Assembly: GCF_014982715.1 (NCBI RefSeq)
Contig: NZ_JADCJY010000001.1
Location: 620,001-684,000, forward strand
DNA: 64,000 nucleotides
DNA from: Gallalistipes aquisgranensis
GTDB taxonomy: Bacteria; Bacteroidota; Bacteroidia; Bacteroidales; Rikenellaceae
Direction of reading: 5' to 3'
Shown here: piece after piece, positions 42,290 to 50,951 of the stretch
Layout of the letters: every line of letters starts with the position of its first letter
How positions within the stretch are numbered: position 1 is the first letter of the stretch
Position numbers and translations under genes: made by a program
The notes under the pieces: generated by a model
Database searches by the model: none
What the model was told of the DNA's origin: nothing
The model's input: only the letters and a program-made list of their open reading frames with translations

Positions 42290-43999
42290 ATGAAGAAAAT
42301 AAGCATATTATTCGCGTCGGCGGCACTCGCCTCCTCCTGCGCCATGAACGACATTCCGCTGGAGAACATGCCGCCCGAGATCGCTTTCCGGGACAGTCTC
42401 CGGGTAGAGATGTTCGTCAACGAACTCTACGCCTACCTCCATACCGGACAGAGTTACAACCGGCTGGGAAGCGGCGGTACGGGCGGTTCCATGTTCGACT
42501 GCGTGACCGACCTGGCCGTCTATACTCCCGTACGCAATCAGCCCGAGGTGAACAAGTTCACCCAGGGTACCCTGAACGCCTCTGCCTCGGGCAATCCCGA
42601 CGCCCGCTGGGCGGAGATCTACCAGGCGATCCGCAAATGCAACGTGGTGCTCGACAACATAGATTATGCCGTGAACGTCTCGCAGGAGCGGAAGAACCGG
42701 TTCATCGGTGAGGCTACGCTGCACAAGGCGATCCAGCACTTCGAGGCGATCCGGCGTTTCGGCGGTATCCCCATCATGGACGACATATTGGACATGACGG
42801 GCAATATCAACATTCCGCGCAGTACGTTCGAAGCCTCTGTAAAATATGTGGTGGAACTGTGCGACAGGGCGGCTCCGTTGCTTCCCACCCGCTACGCCGA
42901 CAACGACTACGGACGCCTGACCCGCGGTGCTGCCTACGGCTTGAAGGCCCGTGTCCTCCTCTATGCGGCCAGCCCGCTCTACAACGAGAATCCGGTTCCG
43001 GGTTCGACCGAACTTCAGCGTTACGCTTCGCCCGACCACGAGCGGTGGAAATATGCGGCCGATGCCGCCCTGCAGGTGATCGACCTGAAAAATTCGGACG
43101 GCTCTCCGGCCCACAGCCTTTTCCGTCCCTATTCGCGCCTTTTCTTTACCCGTGCAGGGAACTACGAGTCTCTCATCATGAAACAGCAGGGTCTGACCAA
43201 CAGCGTAGAGAAGGCGAACGGGCCTTCCGGTTACCAGAACGCCCGCGGCAATACGAACGCCACGCTGGAGCTGGTGAATATGTACGAGACGAAAAACGGT
43301 CTGCTGCCGGCGGACGATCCCGATTACGATCCGCAGAAGCCATACGAGAACCGCGACGAGCGTTTCAATACGAGCATACTGTACAGCGGCGCCCAACTTT
43401 GGGGCCGGTCCGTGGAGACGTTCGAAGGCGGAATGGACTATCCTGCCTCCAGCGGCGTGAAGGGATGCGTAACGGGATTCATGATGTACAAGCACATCGA
43501 CCCCCAGACCAGTATCGTCAGTCCTGAAAAGACGACCTATCACGACTGGCCCATCCTGCGTTATGCAGACGTCCTGCTGATATATGCCGAGGCGATGAAC
43601 GAATACATGGGCATGGGCGACGACGACCCGGTGACGGAAGAGCGGATTTACGAATGTGTGAACGAAGTGAGGGACCGGGCGGGGCTGCCTCCCGTGTCGG
43701 GGCTCACGCGCGGGGAGATGCGGACGCTGATCCACCGCGAACGTGCCGTGGAGTTCGCTTTCGAGGAGTCCCGTTACGGCGACCTCAAACGCTGGAGGGA
43801 GGCCGAAGTGGTGCTCAACCGTCCCGTTCACGGTGTGAAGGTCACGAAATCGGGTAGCGAAATCCGTTACGACTATACGGTCGACGGCGATTCGATCGTG
43901 ATCGAGGACCGCGTGTTCCCCATGAAGTTCTACTATTATCCGATTCCCCAGTCCGAACTCGACAAGAACACGGCGCTGGTGCAGAATCCGAACTGGTAA
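42290..43999 (+). CDS. SusD/RagB-family lipoprotein, first PUL2 copy
   Basis: A 569-aa lipoprotein with lipobox LASSC (Cys17). Typical SusD segments: IYQAIRKCNVVLDNIDYAV, EATLHKAIQHFEAIRRFGG, RLTRGAAYGLKARVLLYAAS and the C-terminal HRERAVEFAFEESRYGDLKRW ending QNPNW. It forms the lid of the preceding SusC and binds glycan at the cell surface. Confidence 0.94.
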   Translation: MKKISILFASAALASSCAMNDIPLENMPPEIAFRDSLRVEMFVNELYAYLHTGQSYNRLGSGGTGGSMFDCVTDLAVYTPVRNQPEVNKFTQGTLNASASGNPDARWAEIYQAIRKCNVVLDNIDYAVNVSQERKNRFIGEATLHKAIQHFEAIRRFGGIPIMDDILDMTGNINIPRSTFEASVKYVVELCDRAAPLLPTRYADNDYGRLTRGAAYGLKARVLLYAASPLYNENPVPGSTELQRYASPDHERWKYAADAALQVIDLKNSDGSPAHSLFRPYSRLFFTRAGNYESLIMKQQGLTNSVEKANGPSGYQNARGNTNATLELVNMYETKNGLLPADDPDYDPQKPYENRDERFNTSILYSGAQLWGRSVETFEGGMDYPASSGVKGCVTGFMMYKHIDPQTSIVSPEKTTYHDWPILRYADVLLIYAEAMNEYMGMGDDDPVTEERIYECVNEVRDRAGLPPVSGLTRGEMRTLIHRERAVEFAFEESRYGDLKRWREAEVVLNRPVHGVKVTKSGSEIRYDYTVDGDSIVIEDRVFPMKFYYYPIPQSELDKNTALVQNPNW

Positions 44000-44033
44000 A
44001 ACTCCCCATTGTCAAATCCATAATTCATATTCA

Positions 44034-47000
44034 ATGAAGAACTTTTTATTGATATTCATGATAGCGCTGATGGGGATGGGGATCAGTTCGCCACTCTATG
44101 CGCAGAAAGTTACCGTCACGGGACGCATCGTCGATGCCGCCGAAAAACCCGTGTTCGGCGCCAGCATCGTCGAAAAGGGAACTTCCACCGGTGTGATGAG
44201 CGACAAGGACGGAAGGTACAAGATCACGGTCTCCGGAGAGAAGAGCGTGCTGGTGTTCAGTTTCATCGGTTATGCCACGCAGGAGATCGCCGTGGGGGCG
44301 AAGACCCGGATCGACGTGGTCCTTGCGGAAGAGACCCTCGACATGGAAGAGGTGGTCGTGGTCGGATACGGCGTTCAGCGGAAAGCCTCCGTGGTGGGTG
44401 CCATCTCTACGGCCGATGCACGGGATATTCAGAAGACGGGTACCACCAACCTGACCCAGGCGATCGGCGGGCGTATCGCCGGTGTGATGACCAAATCCTC
44501 GGGAGGACGGCCCGGTGACGACGACGCCTCGATCTTTATCCGGGGCCGGGCCTCCTACGCTTCGGGCGGTTCTTCGCCGCTGGTGCTGGTGGACGGAGTG
44601 GAACGAGAGTTCTCCCAGATCGACCCCGAGGACATCGAGAACTTCTCGGTGCTGAAAGACGCTTCGGCCACGGCCGTGTTCGGTGTGCGGGGTGCCAACG
44701 GTGTGATCCTGATTACGACCAAACGCGGTGAGTCGGCCAAGCCGACCGTGGACCTGAGGGCTTCGGTGACGCTCAGCACCCCGATCCGCCTGCCGAAGAA
44801 ACTGGGCTCCTACGACTATGCCCGCCTGATGAACGAGGCGTTGGTCAATGTCGGCGAGACGCCCCTGTACACGCCCCACGATCTGGAGATGTACCGTACC
44901 GGTGCCAGTCCCTACACGCACCCCGACAACGACTATTTCGAGGACATGCTCAAGGATTTCACCACCAAACAGCAGTATAACATGGTGGTAAGGGGCGGCA
45001 CGCCGTTCGTACGCTATTACGTTTCCGCGAATTTCCTCGACGAGCGCGGTATCTACAATACGTTCGACAACAACAACTACGAAACCAACGTCTATTTCCG
45101 CCGGTACGGCCTGCGTTCCAATCTCGACTTCAACGTGACCCGGACCACCACCCTGGGCATTGATCTGTCGGGCCGTCTGGAAGAGCGCCACAACAACGGA
45201 TACGGCGACAACCTCTACCAGTCGCTGGTGAGGACTCCGCCCAACTATTTCAATTACATCAACCCGAACGGTTCGCTCGGCGGCAACCTGAACCTGGTGA
45301 ATCCCTACGCGGCACTCTCGCGGTACGGTTACGACCACTCCAAACGGAACGTGTTCGAGGCGGTGGTGAAACTGAACCAGAATCTGGATGCCATGACCAA
45401 AGGCCTTTCGGCCCGGGCCATGTTCGGTTTCGTCTCTTCGATGCGGTCGCGTCGGGACCTGAACGAGAAACCCGAGTTGTGGAAGTATGACAAGGACGGC
45501 AATTACAGCGTGGTGCAGGATGAGGAATCCATCACCATCGAAACTTCGGCCGGACCGCATACCCGCGACTTCACCGTGGAGGCGGCCGTGAATTACGACC
45601 GCAAGTTCGGCAACCATGCCGTGACCGGGCTGCTCGCCTACAACCGGCTCCAGAATTTCAACAATGCGAACCTTCCCATCGGTTATGTGAACTACGTGGG
45701 CCGTGTGACCTATGCCTATAAGAACAAGTATCTGGCCGAGTTCAATGCCGGCTACAACGGCTCGATGCAGTTCTCCAAAGACAAGCGTTACGGATTTTTC
45801 CCCGCTTTCTCCGCCGGCTGGGTGGTGTCCGAGGAGAATTTCTGGGGAAAGAACGCGAAGACGTTCAATTATCTGAAGATCCGCGGAGCGTACGGCGAGG
45901 TGGGTAACGACAAGATCGGTTCCGATACGTATTACTATTTGCAGACCTATCCCCAGCTTACCGCCAACCGTGTCTCCTTCGGAGGGACCAACCAGGCCGA
46001 AAACCGTATTTACGAAGGCAAGGAGGGTAACAGCGAAGTGGGATGGGAGCGTGCCCGCAAGGCGAACGTCGGTTTGGACATGAAGTTCTTCAACCAGCGT
46101 CTGAGCCTGACCGTCGATGCCTTCTACGAACACCGGACGGGTATTCTGGACCACGACGAGACCATCTCCACGATTTACGGTATGCTCGACCCGTCGGATT
46201 CCGACAAGGGTTTCCCCCCGCAGAATATCGGCGAAGTGAAGAACCGCGGATTCGAGATCGAACTGGGTTACGACGACCACGTGGGCAAATTCAACTATTA
46301 CGTACGGGGAAACTTCTCCTTTGCCCGCAACAAGATCGTGAAACTCAAGGAGAGCCCCGTCACCTATCCCTGGATGAGCAAGATCGGCACTCCGATCGGA
46401 CAGCGTTTCGGCCTGATTTGCGACGGGTTCTACAACAGCTATGAGGAGATCGCGGCGCTGCCGTCCGGTTTTTCGAGCAACCTGAAGCCCGGCGACCTGA
46501 AATACCGCGACGTGAACGGCGACGGCCGGACCGACAGCTATGACCTCTATCCGATCGGTTCCACGGGGCTTCCCGAGATTTTCTACGGTTTCACCCTCGG
46601 CGGCGAGTGGAAAGGGCTGGATTTCTCGATCTTCTTCCAGGGAGCGGCCAATTCGGACATCTATGTGAACGGATACGGATACTGGGAGTTCGTCAACCAG
46701 AGCGGCGTGATGGAGCATCATCTGGGACGGTGGACGCCCGAAAACAAGGATCACGCCACCTATCCGAGCCTTTCGCCCGCAAGTTCCGAACAGAACCACC
46801 GCCTTTCGACCTTCTGGCTGAAGAACGGGGCCTACCTGCGGTTGAAGAACGTGCAGATCGGTTACAGCCTGCCGCAGCGCTGGGTGAAGAAGATCGGCAT
46901 GTCCAACCTCAGAATCTATCTGAGCGGGACGAACCTGCTGACCTTCTCGGAGTTCAAGGAGTACGACCCCGAATCGAACGACGGTGACGGATCGGCTTAC

Positions 47001-47045
47001 CCGCAGATGAGCCAGTATAGTATGGGTCTGAGTATCAAGTTCTAA
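44034..47045 (+). CDS. SusC/RagA-family TonB-dependent transporter, second PUL2 copy
   Basis: A 1003-aa transporter with signal peptide, carboxypeptidase-regulatory domain (VTGRIVDAAEKPVFGASIV), a clear TonB-box-like stretch (LDMEEVVVVGYGVQRKASVV), plug (IGGRIAGVMTKSSGGRPGDD and AVFGVRGANGVILITTKRG) and a barrel ending SMGLSIKF. It differs in length and in the plug/TonB-box sequence from the first copy, so it is not a recent duplicate. It starts 34 nt after the first susD. Confidence 0.94.
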   Translation: MKNFLLIFMIALMGMGISSPLYAQKVTVTGRIVDAAEKPVFGASIVEKGTSTGVMSDKDGRYKITVSGEKSVLVFSFIGYATQEIAVGAKTRIDVVLAEETLDMEEVVVVGYGVQRKASVVGAISTADARDIQKTGTTNLTQAIGGRIAGVMTKSSGGRPGDDDASIFIRGRASYASGGSSPLVLVDGVEREFSQIDPEDIENFSVLKDASATAVFGVRGANGVILITTKRGESAKPTVDLRASVTLSTPIRLPKKLGSYDYARLMNEALVNVGETPLYTPHDLEMYRTGASPYTHPDNDYFEDMLKDFTTKQQYNMVVRGGTPFVRYYVSANFLDERGIYNTFDNNNYETNVYFRRYGLRSNLDFNVTRTTTLGIDLSGRLEERHNNGYGDNLYQSLVRTPPNYFNYINPNGSLGGNLNLVNPYAALSRYGYDHSKRNVFEAVVKLNQNLDAMTKGLSARAMFGFVSSMRSRRDLNEKPELWKYDKDGNYSVVQDEESITIETSAGPHTRDFTVEAAVNYDRKFGNHAVTGLLAYNRLQNFNNANLPIGYVNYVGRVTYAYKNKYLAEFNAGYNGSMQFSKDKRYGFFPAFSAGWVVSEENFWGKNAKTFNYLKIRGAYGEVGNDKIGSDTYYYLQTYPQLTANRVSFGGTNQAENRIYEGKEGNSEVGWERARKANVGLDMKFFNQRLSLTVDAFYEHRTGILDHDETISTIYGMLDPSDSDKGFPPQNIGEVKNRGFEIELGYDDHVGKFNYYVRGNFSFARNKIVKLKESPVTYPWMSKIGTPIGQRFGLICDGFYNSYEEIAALPSGFSSNLKPGDLKYRDVNGDGRTDSYDLYPIGSTGLPEIFYGFTLGGEWKGLDFSIFFQGAANSDIYVNGYGYWEFVNQSGVMEHHLGRWTPENKDHATYPSLSPASSEQNHRLSTFWLKNGAYLRLKNVQIGYSLPQRWVKKIGMSNLRIYLSGTNLLTFSEFKEYDPESNDGDGSAYPQMSQYSMGLSIKF

Positions 47046-47062
47046 TCCGCAAAACCGAGACT

Positions 47063-48895
47063 ATGAAAACGAAATATTATATCCTGTCCCTGTGCACGGC
47101 GGCCGCTGCGTTCTTCTCCTGCACCGATGCCTCCTCCCTGTTGGACCGGGAGGATGTGGGAACCCTGTACGAGAGCGATGTGTTCCGTAATCCCGCCTAT
47201 GCGCGCTATTTTGTGAACGATATTTATTACCATTTGCCGGGAGCGGATTGGACTCCGGGCACCGGTTACCAGCCCAAGAGCACGTGGTACGGGGCCTATC
47301 TGGAATGTGCGACCGACAATGCCGAGGCACGCCGGCTGGATTCCGATGCCCAGCACTTCAACGAGGGAAACTGGAATGCGGAGTCGATGCCGCTGGGCGA
47401 CGTGTGGGCGAACGACTATGCCCAGATACGCGCCTGCAACAAGTTCCTGGAGAATTACGAGTCGATCACCCCGATCTCCGGAGTCGCCAGTGCGGAGGAG
47501 ATCGAGTACCTGCGCGGACAGGTGATCTTCCTGCGTGCGCTCTTCTATGCCGATCTGGCCAAACATTTCGGCGGGGTGCCCGTAGTCGAGAAAGTGCTTC
47601 ATTTCGATTCGCCGGAATTGCAGTCCTCCCGCTGGAAATTCGCCGATCTGGTCGATTATATCGTATCCCAGTGCGACGAGGCGGCCGCGATTTTCCGTGA
47701 GGTGGAGGGTGCGATTACGGAAGATACGTTCGGCCGTGCCAACGAGGGGGTGGCCATGTCCCTGAAAGCGCAGGTGCTGACGATGGCAGCCAGTCCGCTC
47801 TTCAACCGTCCGGCCGGTTATCCGCAGTACGATTCGGGCGATCCGAACGTGGCCCTGTGGCGGTATCCCGATTACGATCCGGAGCGCTGGCGGCGTGCGG
47901 CCGATGCTTTGGGTGCTGTTATCCAGTCCGGAAAATACTCCCTGTGGACCTCCAAGTCGGGTACGAAAACCGCCTATGAAACCTATTTCGTCACGCGGGA
48001 TACCCGTCAGGAGTCGATCTTCTCCAGCCTGAAAGGTCCGGACATCACGCTCTATTACAGTTGCCTGCCTTTCGACTTCATGCTCATCAACGGAAAGGGC
48101 AGTCCGGTGTGCTACAACCTGCCGACCTACGACCTGGTAGCTTCGTACGAGATGGCCAACGGCATGCTGCCCGAACAGGAGGGTTCGGGCTACCGTCCCC
48201 TGCACCCCTTCTCCGGCCGCGATCCGCGTCTGGAGGCGACCGTATGGCACGACGGATCGACTTTTTGCGGCATCGAGTTCCAGACCTGGCGCCGGGAAAC
48301 CACCTCGCAGAAACAGAACGGGAAGGACTATATCACCGGATACTCCCGCACCGGTTTCTTCATGAAGAAGTTTCTCGACGTGGATCTGAATCCGAACAAC
48401 AAGGTGACCCTGCCCAACAGCATGCCGATCATCCGTTACGCCGATATCCTGCTGATGTATGCCGAGGCGCTGAACGAATATTATGACATGCCTTCCGCAA
48501 TTCCGGGTGACAGCGCCTGCTGGGCGATCAACCAGGTGCGCAGCCGTGCCGGCATGCCTGACGTGGCGGAGACTTTCGCCAACAGGGGCTGGACGCTTGA
48601 CCGTGACAATCTGCGCAAGCTGATCTACAACGAGCGGCGCGTGGAGTTCGCCTTCGAGAACCAGCGTTTCTGGGACGTGCGCCGCTGCATGATCGGTCCG
48701 GAGACGCAGCGGGCCGTGCATGAGCTGGACATCGTGCTCAAGGATGACGACAAAACCCGTATCTACACCGTGAAACAGATGGAGAAGCGGAGTTTCGAGA
48801 ATTACATGAACCTGATGCCCATCCCCCAGTCGGAGATCAACAAGAACCGCAATCTAGTCCAGAACTGGGGCTGGGCGCCTGCATCTCTCAACTAA
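47063..48895 (+). CDS. SusD/RagB-family lipoprotein, second PUL2 copy
   Basis: A 610-aa lipoprotein (lipobox AAFFSC). Family segments include VFRNPAYARYFVNDIYYHLPG, YLRGQVIFLRALFYADLAKH, ANEGVAMSLKAQVLTMAAS and the C-terminal YNERRVEFAFENQRFWDVRR. It pairs with the second SusC, 17 nt upstream. The next gene follows after 8 nt, so all five susC/D-region genes are one transcription unit. Confidence 0.94.
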   Translation: MKTKYYILSLCTAAAAFFSCTDASSLLDREDVGTLYESDVFRNPAYARYFVNDIYYHLPGADWTPGTGYQPKSTWYGAYLECATDNAEARRLDSDAQHFNEGNWNAESMPLGDVWANDYAQIRACNKFLENYESITPISGVASAEEIEYLRGQVIFLRALFYADLAKHFGGVPVVEKVLHFDSPELQSSRWKFADLVDYIVSQCDEAAAIFREVEGAITEDTFGRANEGVAMSLKAQVLTMAASPLFNRPAGYPQYDSGDPNVALWRYPDYDPERWRRAADALGAVIQSGKYSLWTSKSGTKTAYETYFVTRDTRQESIFSSLKGPDITLYYSCLPFDFMLINGKGSPVCYNLPTYDLVASYEMANGMLPEQEGSGYRPLHPFSGRDPRLEATVWHDGSTFCGIEFQTWRRETTSQKQNGKDYITGYSRTGFFMKKFLDVDLNPNNKVTLPNSMPIIRYADILLMYAEALNEYYDMPSAIPGDSACWAINQVRSRAGMPDVAETFANRGWTLDRDNLRKLIYNERRVEFAFENQRFWDVRRCMIGPETQRAVHELDIVLKDDDKTRIYTVKQMEKRSFENYMNLMPIPQSEINKNRNLVQNWGWAPASLN

Positions 48896-48903
48896 CGCGA
48901 TAA

Positions 48904-50733
48904 ATGAAATCCGATATGAAAAACATCATAAAAATAGGAATCTGCGGCCTGTTCGCGCTGGCTGCGCTGGCTTCCTGCAAACAGGAGGACATCGTCGAAC
49001 CGGACGTGCAGGTCTTTACGTACGAATTCTCGGAGATTACCCGTACCAGTGCGGTGGGTACCGCCTACATCACGGAAAACCGGATCGGAACGATCGAGGC
49101 GAAGGGTTTCTGCTGGGGCGAAACCTCTTCTCCGACCGTAAACGACCATAAGGCGGAGATCACGGGCGGCGAGCCGATCGGAACGTTCACCCTTCCCATC
49201 TCGGGTCTGGATGTCGCCACCACCTATTACGGCCGCTCCTTCGTCACCGTGGCGGGAGCGGTGCACTACGGCAACGAAATCACTTTCACCACGCTGGCCG
49301 CTCCTTCGGAAGGCTGGTGCCTGATCGACGAGGTGACGAACATCACGGCCATTTCCGCCGATGTCGTCATGCAGATCGCCGACAACGGAGGAAATGAAGT
49401 GCTGGAATACGGTATCTGTTACAACCAGACCGGCGATCCCACCGTGGAGAACGATACGAAGGTCGTTGCGGAGCAGGGCGGTTTCGAATTTACGGCCGCA
49501 CTCACGGGGCTGTCGCAGCTTACCCAGTATTTCGTGAAACCTTACTTCATAACGGCCGAATACGGAGTGGTGTACGGCGAGCAGGTCGACTTCACGACTT
49601 CGACCTTCATCAAGAGCGTCGCTGCCTTCCCGGGCTTCCGGACGGCCTATCTGACGGCCCAGGTCGTCATGGATGCCGGATCGGAGACCACCGAACGCGG
49701 TATCTGCTGGGGTACGGAGCCCGACATAACCGTCGAAACGGCGGAGTATGCCGCAGTCGGCCAGGGCATCGGTAATTTCTATACGCTGGCGAGCGGACTG
49801 GAGAAAGGGTCGACTTACTACATGCGTGCCTATGCCAAAAATGCCGAAGGCACCTTCTACGGTGAGGCGATCCAGTTCACGACCCGGACGGGAGAGATTC
49901 TGCCCAACTTCTCGAAAGACCAGATGGTGCTCGTCGAGCACGGAACCTACGACATGGGCGAACCCAATACGGAGACGATTTCCTCCTGCATTACCGCGGA
50001 TACTTACGGTAAGGAGCCTGTTCACCGGGTGACCATTTCGCGCGACTTCTACATGTGCAAGTACGAGGTGACCAACGAGCAGCTCTGTGCCTTCCTGAAC
50101 GTCTACCAGAGTACGCGCCGCCGCGATTACGACCAGGCGATCTACAATGGCAGCGGACGTACCTTCTCGTTCAATGTATCGGGCTCTGCACCCAACCTGA
50201 GATTCACGCCGGTTTCGGGCTGTAATCAAAAGCCCGCCTCCAACTTCACCTGGGGCTGCGCCTCCCAGTTCTGCGAATGGCTTTCCGCCGAGTTGGGCGT
50301 GACGGTGCGCATGCCGACCGAGGCCGAGTGGGAGTTCGCCGCACGCGGAGGAAACCTCAGCCAGGGCTATACGTACAGCGGCAGCAACAACAGTTCCGAA
50401 GTGGCCGTATATACAAACAGCAAGACCGGTCCGAGCATCGTCGGTTCCAAGAAGCCTAACGAGCTGGGTATCTACGATATGTCCGGAAACGTCTTCGAGT
50501 ATTGTTCGGATGCCTTCGACATGGACTTCTATCTGGACCAGGTGGGCAAGACCACGGTCGATCCGGAGAACGTCACCTCGGCTAAGAACGCCCAGCGTGT
50601 CATCCGAAGCGGAAGTTTCCGTCACAACGCCTATTTCCGGGTTTCCGCCCGCGGTAAGACCACGAACGAAGCCGATTGCGGCAACCATTCCGGTCTTCGT
50701 CTGGTGATGAATTCGCTCCCTTCCGAACTGTAA
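48904..50733 (+). CDS. Surface lipoprotein with Fn3-like repeats and a SUMF1/FGE-like domain
   Basis: A 609-aa protein; the second ATG (48916) gives MKNIIKIGICGLFALAALASC, a lipobox. Three related beta repeats of about 90 residues follow (each with a G-F-C-W-G or G-I-C-Y/W element and a TTYY/STYYMRAYAKN-type strand), to about residue 335. A formylglycine-generating-enzyme-like domain (DQMVLVEHGTYDMGEPN, CKYEVTNEQLCAFLN, MPTEAEWEFAARGG, GIYDMSGNVFEYCSD) runs to the end. At the site of the two copper-binding Cys of true FGEs the sequence is RSGSFRHNAYFRVSARG, without Cys. There is no sulfatase nearby. It is therefore better seen as a surface glycan-binding protein in the SGBP position of the operon. 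Confidence 0.83.
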   Translation: MKSDMKNIIKIGICGLFALAALASCKQEDIVEPDVQVFTYEFSEITRTSAVGTAYITENRIGTIEAKGFCWGETSSPTVNDHKAEITGGEPIGTFTLPISGLDVATTYYGRSFVTVAGAVHYGNEITFTTLAAPSEGWCLIDEVTNITAISADVVMQIADNGGNEVLEYGICYNQTGDPTVENDTKVVAEQGGFEFTAALTGLSQLTQYFVKPYFITAEYGVVYGEQVDFTTSTFIKSVAAFPGFRTAYLTAQVVMDAGSETTERGICWGTEPDITVETAEYAAVGQGIGNFYTLASGLEKGSTYYMRAYAKNAEGTFYGEAIQFTTRTGEILPNFSKDQMVLVEHGTYDMGEPNTETISSCITADTYGKEPVHRVTISRDFYMCKYEVTNEQLCAFLNVYQSTRRRDYDQAIYNGSGRTFSFNVSGSAPNLRFTPVSGCNQKPASNFTWGCASQFCEWLSAELGVTVRMPTEAEWEFAARGGNLSQGYTYSGSNNSSEVAVYTNSKTGPSIVGSKKPNELGIYDMSGNVFEYCSDAFDMDFYLDQVGKTTVDPENVTSAKNAQRVIRSGSFRHNAYFRVSARGKTTNEADCGNHSGLRLVMNSLPSEL

Positions 50734-50754
50734 CCGGGTCGGAATGAGTATGGC

Positions 50755-50798
50755 AAAGACCGTCCGGGCCTGTCTTCGGACAGACCGGACGGTCTTTT
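50755..50798 (+). terminator. Rho-independent terminator ending the SusC/D operon
   Basis: A long hairpin with a TTCG tetraloop: AAAGACCGTCCGG pairs with CCGGACGGTCTTT and an inner CTGTC/GACAG, with one mismatched pair between them, followed by a short T-run. It lies 22 nt after the SUMF1-domain gene and separates it from GH115. Confidence 0.9.
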
Positions 50799-50951
50799 AA
50801 ATGGATTGATAATATGGTCGTTGTCGTGTGTCGCGGGTTTGTCGTTCATACTCGCGGGGCCCGGTTCATGCGGCGGCGATTCCCTCTCTGCGGTGAAGTG
50901 GACGGCGTGGAACGATGTATGCCGCCGGGGAACAACGATGAATGTGAAACG

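Noticed and set aside
50814-50951. Upstream extension of the GH115 frame by 46 codons
   Set aside because: The ATG at 50952 begins a standard signal peptide. The upstream residues would put it in the interior of the protein.
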